The position numbers were made by a program, and so were the translations under genes. 7,608 nucleotides of DNA. It comes from Clostridium sp. UBA2485. Its GTDB lineage: Bacteria; Bacillota; Clostridia; Clostridiales; Clostridiaceae. The stretch spans positions 56,977 to 64,584 of the forward strand of contig NZ_DDOV01000054.1 of assembly GCF_002341865.1 (NCBI RefSeq), given 5' to 3'. Each line of letters starts with the position of its first letter. The first letter of the stretch is position 1. The notes under the pieces are model-generated. The model was given only the letters and a program-made list of their open reading frames with translations. It had not been told where the DNA came from and did no database searches. Positions 1-5,317 of the stretch are shown here, one piece after another.

Positions 1-5
1 TTAAT

Positions 6-105
6 AAAAGTGACTGTGTCACATGAAAAAGAGAATTATTGATACTTCTCTTATAAAAGAGAAGTATCAATAATTCTCCATCGTCAATCATCAATTCACA
101 ATTGT
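6..105 (-). repeat. Composite hairpin repeat, copy A
   Basis: This gene-free element has three modules. First is a small hairpin, GTGAC/GTCAC, at 10-14 and 18-22. After an A-run comes a perfect 22-bp hairpin with arms 31-52 and 57-78 and a 4-base loop. Last is a tail (80-105) rich in CAAT, TCAATT and CACAATTG words. The first 25 bases (6-30) match 203-227 of copy B at 20 positions, and the module order is the same. No reading frame is supported inside it. It could be a non-autonomous dispersed element or an intergenic structured repeat. Strand is assigned only to show that copies A and B are inverted relative to copy C. On the minus strand the large hairpin is followed by TTTTT, so a terminator role for leftward transcription is possible. 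Confidence 0.6.
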
Positions 106-202
106 ATAAGGGTTCCCCTGAGGTGCAGTATGTTTCAGAACAATACCTATTTACTTAACTAAAATAATGAAAATATATAATACTGCTAAATTATATTAGG
201 TA
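106..202. other. Spacer between repeat copies A and B
   Basis: This is non-coding, AT-rich DNA with two weak inverted repeats: AGGG/CCCT at 109-119, and a bulged stem with arms GTATGTT (128-134) and AACAATAC (139-146). I see no promoter, ribosome binding site or reading frame that can be supported. The local GGGTTCCCCTGAGG stretch at 110-123 is GC-richer than its surroundings and may be a remnant of another repeat module. Confidence 0.35.
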
Positions 203-305
203 AAAAGTGGTTGTATCACTTCAAAAATAAATAATTTTAAACTTCTCAGCTTCTGCTGAGGAATATCCACAATCGTGAATTGTGAACTATGCATTGTGAA
301 TTCAA
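203..305 (-). repeat. Composite hairpin repeat, copy B
   Basis: This copy has the same module order as copy A: a small hairpin AAGTG/CACTT (205-209, 217-221), an A/T-rich linker of 21 bases, a hairpin with CTCAGC/GCTGAG at 245-250 and 255-260, then a tail (264-305) in which TTGTGAA occurs twice at a 14-base spacing (280-286, 294-300). The 21 bases at 256-276 match the reverse complement of 7461-7481 (copy C) at 19 positions. The hairpin sequence differs from copy A although a hairpin occupies the same place. No reading frame is supported. Confidence 0.65.
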
Positions 306-397
306 TAGCTATAATTAGAGGAGTAAAAAACAAGTACTTTTATAAATAAAGTAATTTTAGAATTAATATATCTATAGTTGTTTAAAATCTGTGATTA

Positions 398-426
398 TTG
401 ACAATCATATTACTATATCGTAATAT
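398..426 (+). promoter_or_regulatory. Sigma-A promoter of the arsR-family gene
   Basis: TTGACA (398-403) and TAATAT (421-426) are separated by exactly 17 bases. This is the closest match to the vegetative consensus in the window. The predicted start of transcription near 433 leaves a leader of about 40 bases before the ATG at 474. Confidence 0.75.
407..426. promoter_or_regulatory. Candidate ArsR operator over the -10 box
   Basis: ATATTAC (407-413) and GTAATAT (420-426) form a perfect 7-6-7 inverted repeat. The right arm contains the -10 box and the left arm lies in the promoter spacer. ArsR/SmtB-family dimers typically bind AT-rich imperfect palindromes over their own promoters, so bound protein here would block RNA polymerase. 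That this protein is the one that binds is inferred from its adjacency. Confidence 0.6.
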
Positions 427-473
427 CCTCATATAGGCTAAAATAAATGGATTTTGGAAAGGTCGTTGATTAA

Positions 474-755
474 ATGAATAAGCAAGAGATAGAATTATTT
501 ACTGAAAATGCAGAGTTATTGAAAGCATTAGCGCATCCTGTTAGACTTTGTATTGTTAAAGGACTATTAGAAAATGGTGAACGTAATGTAACTTGTATGC
601 AAAATTGCTTAGAACTTCCTCAGTCTACGGTCTCTCAACATCTTCAAAAATTAAGATCAGCAGGAATAATTAAGGGAAATAGAGAAGGTCTTGAGGTTAG
701 TTACTATATTTGTGATGAGAGAGTTAAAGAACTTATTTCTATTTTATTTAAATAA
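474..755 (+). CDS. ArsR/SmtB-family winged-helix repressor
   Basis: This encodes a 93-residue cytoplasmic DNA-binding protein, near the short end of the ArsR family. The family signature ALAHPVRL (residues 18-25) is followed by the recognition region LPQSTVSQHLQKLRSAGII (48-66) and a wing around REGLEVSYYI (70-79). Cys41 and Cys45 lie just before the recognition helix, close to where CadC and ArsR carry their metal-binding cysteines; Cys26 and Cys80 are the only other two. A metal, metalloid or thiol-redox signal is therefore possible, but the C-x3-C spacing differs from the classical CxC motif and the ligand is unknown. The ATG at 474 is preceded by GGAAAGG (456-462). It has its own promoter with an operator-like palindrome, suggesting autorepression. 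No transporter, reductase or other usual ArsR target lies beside it, so its targets are elsewhere or upstream of the window. Confidence 0.9.
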   Translation: MNKQEIELFTENAELLKALAHPVRLCIVKGLLENGERNVTCMQNCLELPQSTVSQHLQKLRSAGIIKGNREGLEVSYYICDERVKELISILFK

Positions 756-1108
756 ATTTAAAAAGGTAGAGTAATGTATAAGTAAATTCAAATCAGAAAT
801 TAATATGATTTTATGACATGATATTTTAATTTATGATACACATGAAAAATTCATGATTATATATATTCATCACTATAAATTAAGAGATTAATAATTGATT
901 ATTTTCTTAAGATTGTATTATTCTTATCTATCTAGATTTAAAAAATGTATTTTGAAGTTATTCTATAATTTTTTATAGAATAAAACCGCTGTTTACTTTC
1001 CCGGAAGTTTAATTAAATAGAATAATATAGTATTAATAATTATAATAAAAGTAATGAATATTGAACAAAATAGAAATGAATATTTTAAATGTAAATCAGC
1101 AATTGTAA
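756..1108. other. Gene-free AT-rich spacer between arsR-type gene and purR
   Basis: No supported gene lies here. There is no T-tailed terminator directly after the arsR-type gene; the closest candidate structure is CATGAA/TTCATG at 841-846 and 850-855. An 11-bp inverted repeat (958-968, 973-983) with a TTTT loop is followed by AAACCGC instead of a T-run, so it is not a standard terminator. A small GC-richer patch, TTCC-C-GGAA at 998-1006, stands out from the background. A 24-codon frame starting at 1054 has no ribosome binding site and is not called. Confidence 0.5.
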
Positions 1109-1137
1109 TATACACGAAAAACATTTAAAATTATAAT
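1109..1137 (+). promoter_or_regulatory. Probable sigma-A promoter of purR
   Basis: A perfect TATAAT (1132-1137) sits 17 bases after TATACA (1109-1114), which matches 4 of 6 consensus -35 positions. The start of transcription would fall near 1144-1146, about 47 bases before the purR ATG. A CGAA word at 1115-1118 lies in the spacer. Confidence 0.55.
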
Positions 1138-1149
1138 TATGAATATTTG

Positions 1150-1173
1150 CGAATAAATATATAAAATAATTCG
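1150..1173. promoter_or_regulatory. Candidate PurBox pair (PurR operator)
   Basis: CGAA (1150-1153) and TTCG (1170-1173) are inverted and separated by 16 bases. Bacillus PurR is known to bind two inverted PurBoxes with a conserved central CGAA, spaced about 16-17 bases apart. The pair lies just downstream of the predicted purR start of transcription and abuts the ribosome binding site AGAAAGG (1175-1181). The position suggests autoregulation by roadblock. The flanking bases are AT-rich and match the wider PurBox consensus only loosely. Confidence 0.5.
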
Positions 1174-1191
1174 TAGAAAGGTAAGTTTAAT

Positions 1192-2034
1192 ATGGGAAAG
1201 AGTGCAGACAAGTTTAGTAGAAATCAAAGAGTTGTAGCTATAACTAAAACATTAACTGAATCGCCGAATAAGGTAATAAATTTAAATAGATTTACAGAAA
1301 TTTTTAACGCTGCTAAATCAACAGTAAGTGAAGATATAGTTATTGTAAGGGAAACATTAGAACAATTATCTATGGGGAGAGTTGAATCTGTTTCAGGAGC
1401 AGCAGGAGGAATAAAATTTATAACAGATATATCTGATAAAGATAGACTGAAGTTTAGTGAAGAACTTTGTGAAGTCATAAGAGAAGAAGATAGAGTAATG
1501 ATAGGAGATTTTTTATATGTAACAGATCTTATGTATAATCCTAACATTATAAGTACAGCAGGAAGAATTTTAGCTTCAACTTTTAGTAATTTAGATATTG
1601 ATTATGTTGTTACTATAGAAACTAAAGGGATTCCTCTAGCTTATGAAGTTGCAAAAGCCTTAGGTGTCCAACTTGTTACTGTAAGACATAGAAATAAAGT
1701 TACTGAAGGTGCAACAGTTAATATTAATTATATTTCTGGTTCAAGTAATAGAATTCAAACTATGTCATTATCTCGTAAATCTATGAAAAGAAATAGTAAA
1801 TGCTTATTTATAGATGATTTTATGAGAGGTGGGGGAACAGCTAAGGGAATACAAGAACTTTTAACAGAATTTAATAGTGAGCTTTTAGGTTGTGGTATAT
1901 TGGTAGATAATACTTTCGAAACAAAAGAAAAGCTCATTGGAGATTATATAGCTATAGTAGATTTTGATGGCATTGGTGAAGACGGAAGAGCTATAGTTAA
2001 GCCTTCTCTAAGAATAGATTTGAAAAAACAGTAG
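1192..2034 (+). CDS. purR: Purine operon repressor PurR (PRPP-responsive)
   Basis: This 280-residue protein matches the Gram-positive PurR family in length (about 285 in Bacillus) and layout. The N-terminal winged-helix domain covers roughly residues 1-75, with the helix-turn-helix around AKSTVSED (41-48). A phosphoribosyltransferase-like domain follows, carrying ETKGIP (143-148) and the PRPP motif FIDDFMRGGGTAKG (206-219), including Asp208-Asp209. In this family the PRT fold is a sensor and not an enzyme: PRPP releases the repressor from purine synthesis and transport genes. It is unrelated to the LacI-type PurR of Escherichia coli. The ATG at 1192 follows AGAAAGG by 10 bases. Its leader has a CGAA/TTCG pair suggesting autoregulation, and the PRPP synthase gene prs lies in the same block. 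Unlike Bacillus, no yabJ (ridA-type) gene follows it. No convincing terminator separates it from spoVG. Confidence 0.95.
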   Translation: MGKSADKFSRNQRVVAITKTLTESPNKVINLNRFTEIFNAAKSTVSEDIVIVRETLEQLSMGRVESVSGAAGGIKFITDISDKDRLKFSEELCEVIREEDRVMIGDFLYVTDLMYNPNIISTAGRILASTFSNLDIDYVVTIETKGIPLAYEVAKALGVQLVTVRHRNKVTEGATVNINYISGSSNRIQTMSLSRKSMKRNSKCLFIDDFMRGGGTAKGIQELLTEFNSELLGCGILVDNTFETKEKLIGDYIAIVDFDGIGEDGRAIVKPSLRIDLKKQ

Positions 2035-2056
2035 TTATAATTGCCACAAATTTTTT

Positions 2057-2086
2057 TTGAATTAATTGTTAAATAAGTTGTAATAT
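2057..2086 (+). promoter_or_regulatory. Possible vegetative promoter upstream of spoVG
   Basis: TTGAAT (2057-2062) and TAATAT (2081-2086) are 18 bases apart, giving a plausible but weak sigma-A promoter in the purR-spoVG gap. In a background this AT-rich the -10 match alone is weak evidence. It would give a leader of roughly 75 bases. Confidence 0.3.
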
Positions 2087-2108
2087 ACAAAATTATTAGA
2101 ATTTTAGA

Positions 2109-2133
2109 AGGAAAAATAAAAAATATGGAGAAT
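2109..2133 (+). promoter_or_regulatory. Candidate sigma-H promoter of spoVG
   Basis: AGGAAAA (2109-2115) and GAAT (2130-2133) are 14 bases apart, matching the sigma-H pattern (AGGAWWT and RGAAT) and, as I recall it, the spacing of the Bacillus subtilis spoVG promoter. Start of transcription would be near 2143, giving a short leader ending in the strong ribosome binding site at 2155-2162. This fits spoVG being a classic sigma-H gene. Confidence 0.55.
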
Positions 2134-2167
2134 AATAGACCTATAGCACATCTTGGAGGTGGAATTC

Positions 2168-2455
2168 ATGCAAATTACAGATGTTAGAATTAGAAAAATC
2201 GCTACAGAGGGTAAAATGAAAGCTATAGTTTCTATAACTTTAGATAATGAATTTGTTGTTCATGATATAAAAGTTATAGAGGGCCAAAATGGTCATTTTA
2301 TTGCTATGCCTAGCAGAAGAACACCAGATGGTGAATTCAAGGATATAGCACACCCAATTAATACGGAAACTAGAGAAAAAATACAAAAGGCTATTCTTGA
2401 TGAGTATGAAAAGGTTAAGAATGAAGAGCCTGTAGTTGATGAAATAGCAGAGTAG
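2168..2455 (+). CDS. spoVG: Septation/sporulation regulator SpoVG
   Basis: This is a 95-residue protein, essentially the family length (97 in Bacillus subtilis). It shows the family signature MPSRRTPDGEFKDIAHPI (residues 47-64) and an acidic C-terminal tail. SpoVG proteins are small site-specific nucleic-acid-binding regulators that act in sporulation, asymmetric septation and, in several Firmicutes, capsule and virulence control; which of these applies here cannot be read from sequence. The start is the ATG at 2168, because GGAGG (2155-2159) sits 8 bases upstream. An in-frame TTG at 2153 would overlap that site and add five residues absent from the family. It has its own promoter candidates and is closed by two terminators, so it appears to be transcribed largely apart from glmU-prs. 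Confidence 0.96.
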   Translation: MQITDVRIRKIATEGKMKAIVSITLDNEFVVHDIKVIEGQNGHFIAMPSRRTPDGEFKDIAHPINTETREKIQKAILDEYEKVKNEEPVVDEIAE

Positions 2456-2457
2456 CG

Positions 2458-2476
2458 AAAAAGCTTAAGCTTTTTT
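2458..2476 (+). terminator. First terminator after spoVG
   Basis: AAAAAGC (2458-2464) and GCTTTTT (2469-2475) pair around a TTAA loop, and the T-run (2471-2476) is partly in the stem. It starts three bases after the spoVG stop. It is A/T-heavy, so probably weak alone. Confidence 0.55.
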
Positions 2477-2480
2477 ATTA

Positions 2481-2513
2481 AATAAAAAGGAGATTAATCT
2501 CCTTTTTATTTTT
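2481..2513. terminator. Second, stronger terminator after spoVG
   Basis: The arms 2481-2493 and 2498-2510 pair over 13 bp with core GGAGA/TCTCC and a TTAA loop. They are followed by T's to 2513. The A-run on the other side would let it work in both directions, but no minus-strand gene is seen. Confidence 0.8.
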
Positions 2514-2543
2514 GTGTGAAAATTTAAATAAGAATTACTTTTA

Positions 2544-2572
2544 TTGCAAACCATTACCATATGAAATATAAT
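2544..2572 (+). promoter_or_regulatory. Sigma-A promoter of glmU-prs
   Basis: TTGCAA (2544-2549) and a perfect TATAAT (2567-2572) are spaced by 17 bases. The resulting leader is about 63 bases. It holds an inverted TATGAAA (2560-2566)/TTTCATA (2620-2626) pair whose left arm is within the promoter, so it is not a leader hairpin. Confidence 0.75.
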
Positions 2573-2642
2573 TAATAAGTGTATCAATAAAAGTGTATTT
2601 GTAGTAAAATAAATATGACTTTCATATAAAGAGGTGTTAGAT

Positions 2643-4013
2643 TTGTATAAATGTGCTATCATATTAGCCGCTGGAGAAGGGAAAAGAATGAATTCTCATA
2701 TTCCAAAGGTGCTTCATAAGGTTTGTGGAAAAGAAATGATAAATCATGTTATCGATACATTAAGAAGTTGTAATATAGAAAATGTGAATGTGGTAATTGG
2801 TAAAGGTGCAGAAAAAGTTAAAAAAGGCACAGAATCAAGAAATATTTCTTATTCAGTACAAGAGGTACAACTTGGGACGGGACACGCTGTAATGTGTGCT
2901 GAAGAATTTCTAAAAGATAAAACTGGAACAGTGGCTATATTTGTTGGAGATGGTCCGTTAATCACGGAAAATACAGTTAATAGTTTAATGAATTATCATG
3001 AGCAAGGTGAATTTAGTGCGACTATATTAACATCCATCATGAATGATCCAGCTAAATATGGTAGAATAATAAGAGATGAAAAAGGACAAGTAGAAAAAAT
3101 TGTTGAATTTAAAGATTGCAATGAAGACGAAGTTAAAGTCCAAGAAATAAACTCAGGCATGTATTGTTTTGATATACAGGCATTACTTTGCACGCTTTCA
3201 AAATTAAATAATAATAATAACCAAGGTGAATATTATTTAACTGATGTTATTGAGATACTTAAAAAAGAGAATAAGAAGGTTGGAGCTATTAATGTGCCAA
3301 CAGAAGAGATTACAGCAGTAAATTCTAAATTTGAGCTTTCAATAGTAGAAAATATAATGAAAAATAGAATTAATAAAAAACACATGGAAAATGGAGTTAT
3401 ATTAATTGATCCAACTAATACATATATAAATTGTGATGTGGAGATAGGTATAGATACTGTTATATATCCTAACAATGTAATAGAGGGAAAGACTATTATT
3501 AAAGACAACTGTACAATATATCCAGGATGTAGAATTGAAGATAGTATAATAAAGTCTAATGTTACTATTCAAAGTTCTGTAATTTTAGAAAGTACAGTAG
3601 GAGAAGAAACTACAGTAGGCCCTTTTGCATATATTCGTCCTCAAACTACAGTAGGAAATAAAGTTAAAGTAGGAGACTTCGTAGAACTTAAAAAGTCAAC
3701 TATAGGAGATGGAACAAAAATATCTCACTTAACTTATATAGGGGATGCAGAAGTAGGGGAAAAATGTAATTTTGGTTGCGGAACGGTAGTTGTTAACTAT
3801 GATGGTGTTAATAAACATAAAACTATAGTGGGAGATAACTCCTTTATAGGATGTAACTCGAATTTAATTGCACCAGTTGAAGTTGAAGAAAATACATACA
3901 TTGCCGCAGGTTCAACTATCACTAAAAAGGTACCAAAAAACTCATTAGCAATAGCTAGAGCAAGACAAGAAAATAAAGAAAATTGGGTTAAAAATAGAAT
4001 ACATAAGAAATAA
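2643..4013 (+). CDS. glmU: Bifunctional GlcNAc-1-phosphate uridyltransferase / GlcN-1-phosphate acetyltransferase GlmU
   Basis: GlmU makes UDP-N-acetylglucosamine, the precursor for peptidoglycan, in two cytosolic steps: acetylation of glucosamine-1-phosphate, then uridylyl transfer. With the TTG start the protein has 456 residues, the usual length. The N-terminal pyrophosphorylase domain begins IILAAGEGKRM (6-16) with Lys22, QLGTGHA (76-82) and Asp103 in VGDGPL. From about residue 250 a left-handed beta-helix of hexapeptide repeats carries GPFAYIRP and the catalytic His362 in ISHLTYIGD. TTG at 2643 is chosen because GAGG (2631-2634) lies 8 bases upstream and the protein then begins MYKCAIILAAG, as in homologues; the in-frame GTG at 2634 lies inside the ribosome binding site. 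GEGKRM has Lys where GTRM is commoner. Five Asn (189-193, from AAT repeats) mark a surface loop. It is followed after 22 bases by prs. Confidence 0.96.
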   Translation: MYKCAIILAAGEGKRMNSHIPKVLHKVCGKEMINHVIDTLRSCNIENVNVVIGKGAEKVKKGTESRNISYSVQEVQLGTGHAVMCAEEFLKDKTGTVAIFVGDGPLITENTVNSLMNYHEQGEFSATILTSIMNDPAKYGRIIRDEKGQVEKIVEFKDCNEDEVKVQEINSGMYCFDIQALLCTLSKLNNNNNQGEYYLTDVIEILKKENKKVGAINVPTEEITAVNSKFELSIVENIMKNRINKKHMENGVILIDPTNTYINCDVEIGIDTVIYPNNVIEGKTIIKDNCTIYPGCRIEDSIIKSNVTIQSSVILESTVGEETTVGPFAYIRPQTTVGNKVKVGDFVELKKSTIGDGTKISHLTYIGDAEVGEKCNFGCGTVVVNYDGVNKHKTIVGDNSFIGCNSNLIAPVEVEENTYIAAGSTITKKVPKNSLAIARARQENKENWVKNRIHKK

Positions 4014-4035
4014 TAAAATATAGGAGGACTACATA

Positions 4036-4992
4036 ATGATACCACATGGAAAAAATATTAAAATTTTTACAGGTAATTCCTATCCTGAATTAGCAGAAGA
4101 TATAGCTAATGTATTAGGACTTAAAGTTGGAGACTCACAAGTTGGAAGCTTTAGTGATGGAGAAATTTCTGTAAACATAGCTGAAACTGTTAGAGGAATA
4201 GATGTGTTTGTAATTCAACCAACAAGCGCACCAGTAAATGACAACTTGATGGAGCTTTTAATAATGATAGATGCATTGAAGAGAGCTTCGGCTGGAAGAA
4301 TAACAGCGGTTATGCCTTATTATGGTTATGCTAGACAAGATAGAAAAGCAAAGGCTAGAGATCCAATTACAGCAAAATTAGTTGCAGACTTAATTACAGC
4401 TGCAGGTGCTGATAGAGTACTAACTATGGATTTACATGCAGCTCAAATTCAAGGATATTTTAATATTCCAGTTGATAACTTAATGGGAGCTCCAATACTT
4501 GCAAAATACTTTATAGAAAATGGATTTAAGGATGTTGACGATGTAGTTGTAGTTTCTCCAGACTTAGGAAGTGTAAGTCGTGCTAGAAAATTTGCTGATA
4601 GATTAAACGCTCCAATAGCTATAATTGATAAAAGAAGACCTAAAGCTAATGTTTCAGAGGTTATGAACATAATAGGAGAAATTAAAGATAAAAAAGTTAT
4701 ATTGATAGACGATATGATAGATACAGCAGGAACAATCTGTAATGGTGCTAATGCTTTAGTTGAAAGAGGAGCTAAAGAAGTTTACGCTTGTTGTTCACAC
4801 GCAGTTTTATCAGGTCCTGCTATAGAGAGAATACAAGCTTCTGCTATAAAAGAATTAGTAATGCTAGATACAATTCAATTACAGGAAGAAAAACAAATAG
4901 AAAAGATAAAAATATTATCAGTAGCTCCAATATTTGCGGAAGCTATTAAAAGAATATACGAAGATATATCAGTTAGTAAACTATTTGATTAA
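4036..4992 (+). CDS. prs: Ribose-phosphate pyrophosphokinase (PRPP synthase)
   Basis: Prs converts ribose-5-phosphate and ATP into PRPP and AMP, supplying purine, pyrimidine, histidine, tryptophan and NAD synthesis. The 318-residue length fits class I enzymes. Visible motifs are FSDGE (39-43), YGYARQDR (96-103) at the ATP site, DLHAAQIQGYF (132-142) with metal-binding His134, the flexible-loop segment DKRRPKAN (198-205), and the PRPP loop ILIDDMIDTAGTI (222-234). Small differences from the commonest forms are DLHAAQ for DLHAGQ and SPDLGSVSRAR for SPDxGGVxRAR; neither removes a known catalytic residue. The ATG at 4036 has AGGAGG (4022-4027) 8 bases upstream. It shares the glmU promoter and ends at a strong terminator. 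Its product is the effector of PurR, encoded two genes upstream of the glmU-prs pair. Confidence 0.97.
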   Translation: MIPHGKNIKIFTGNSYPELAEDIANVLGLKVGDSQVGSFSDGEISVNIAETVRGIDVFVIQPTSAPVNDNLMELLIMIDALKRASAGRITAVMPYYGYARQDRKAKARDPITAKLVADLITAAGADRVLTMDLHAAQIQGYFNIPVDNLMGAPILAKYFIENGFKDVDDVVVVSPDLGSVSRARKFADRLNAPIAIIDKRRPKANVSEVMNIIGEIKDKKVILIDDMIDTAGTICNGANALVERGAKEVYACCSHAVLSGPAIERIQASAIKELVMLDTIQLQEEKQIEKIKILSVAPIFAEAIKRIYEDISVSKLFD

Positions 4993-5004
4993 TATAATAA
5001 AAAA

Positions 5005-5036
5005 GCGTTGTCATTTATTCGACAACGCATTTTTTT
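5005..5036 (+). terminator. Terminator of glmU-prs
   Basis: GCGTTGTC (5005-5012) and GACAACGC (5021-5028) form an 8-bp stem with an 8-base loop, followed by T7 at 5030-5036. It starts 13 bases after the prs stop. This is the most typical intrinsic terminator in the window. Confidence 0.9.
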
Positions 5037-5158
5037 AATTTAAGAATTTTAGTATATATTTTATAAAATATTTATGTAAAATTATGAAGGAAATCAAGAT
5101 AATTACTGTTATAAATTGTAAAATATAAGAATTATCAAAATAATTTTTAAATAATTTG
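5037..5158. other. AT-rich spacer upstream of the two-component genes
   Basis: This is the empty part of the 325-base gap between prs and the response regulator. It holds a 16-base AT palindrome (5056-5071), expected by chance in such DNA, and a 14-codon frame at 5083 with no ribosome binding site. I see nothing else to support. Confidence 0.4.
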
Positions 5159-5196
5159 TAACAAATCTTAATTTTATACTAACTAAGCATTATAAT
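5159..5196 (+). promoter_or_regulatory. Promoter of the two-component operon, possibly activator-dependent
   Basis: A perfect TATAAT (5191-5196) has only TTAATT (5168-5173) at 17-base spacing, matching 3 of 6 -35 positions. Three TAA-start words, TAACA (5159), TAATT (5169) and TAACT (5180), recur at 10-11 base steps across the -35 region. OmpR/PhoB-type regulators bind such helical-turn direct repeats, so autoregulation is a reasonable guess, though the words are short and AT-rich. Confidence 0.4.
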
Positions 5197-5241
5197 GGAT
5201 GTATACTTATATTTAATTATAAGTAGTTTAGTTTCTGAAAT

Positions 5242-5284
5242 AAAATAGCTAGTCAAATAGACTAAAATACTGACTAACTATTTT
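5242..5284 (+). promoter_or_regulatory. Leader hairpin with an alternative fold, before the response regulator
   Basis: Arms AAAATAGCTAGTCA (5242-5255) and TGACTAACTATTTT (5271-5284) pair at 13 of 14 positions around a 15-base loop. The segment TAGTC (5250-5254) can instead pair with GACTA at 5260-5264, so the two folds exclude each other. The structure lies in the predicted leader, 20 bases before the ribosome binding site at 5305-5312. No long T-run follows. It may be an RNA switch, an mRNA-stability element or a DNA operator; none is proven. Confidence 0.45.
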
Positions 5285-5317
5285 GAAGACAAGATTAACT
5301 TTTTAGGAGGGGTATTT

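Noticed and set aside
958..983. 11-bp hairpin as terminator of the arsR-type gene
   Set aside because: It is over 200 bases from the stop and is followed by AAACCGC instead of a T-run.
1054..1128. 24-codon frame starting ATG in the purR leader
   Set aside because: It has no ribosome binding site, no family resemblance, and overlaps the predicted promoter.
2153..2167. TTG start giving a 100-residue SpoVG
   Set aside because: It overlaps the GGAGG site and adds residues not found in the family; ATG at 2168 fits spacing and length.
2465..2662. Minus-strand 65-codon frame over the spoVG-glmU gap
   Set aside because: It spans two terminators and the glmU promoter and resembles no family; this is an AT-rich chance frame.
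3207..3221. AAT triplet run in glmU as a phase-variation tract
   Set aside because: It is in frame, only five codons long, and changes of whole triplets would only alter the length of a surface loop.
1224..4670. Minus-strand open frames inside purR, glmU and prs
   Set aside because: They overlap well-supported genes, have no ribosome binding sites and read as low-complexity Ser/Ile/Leu-rich shadows.
5056..5071. 16-base AT palindrome
   Set aside because: It is made only of A and T in very AT-rich DNA, with no link to a gene; likely chance.
5083..5127. 14-codon frame in the prs-regulator gap
   Set aside because: It is very short, without ribosome binding site or a promoter upstream.
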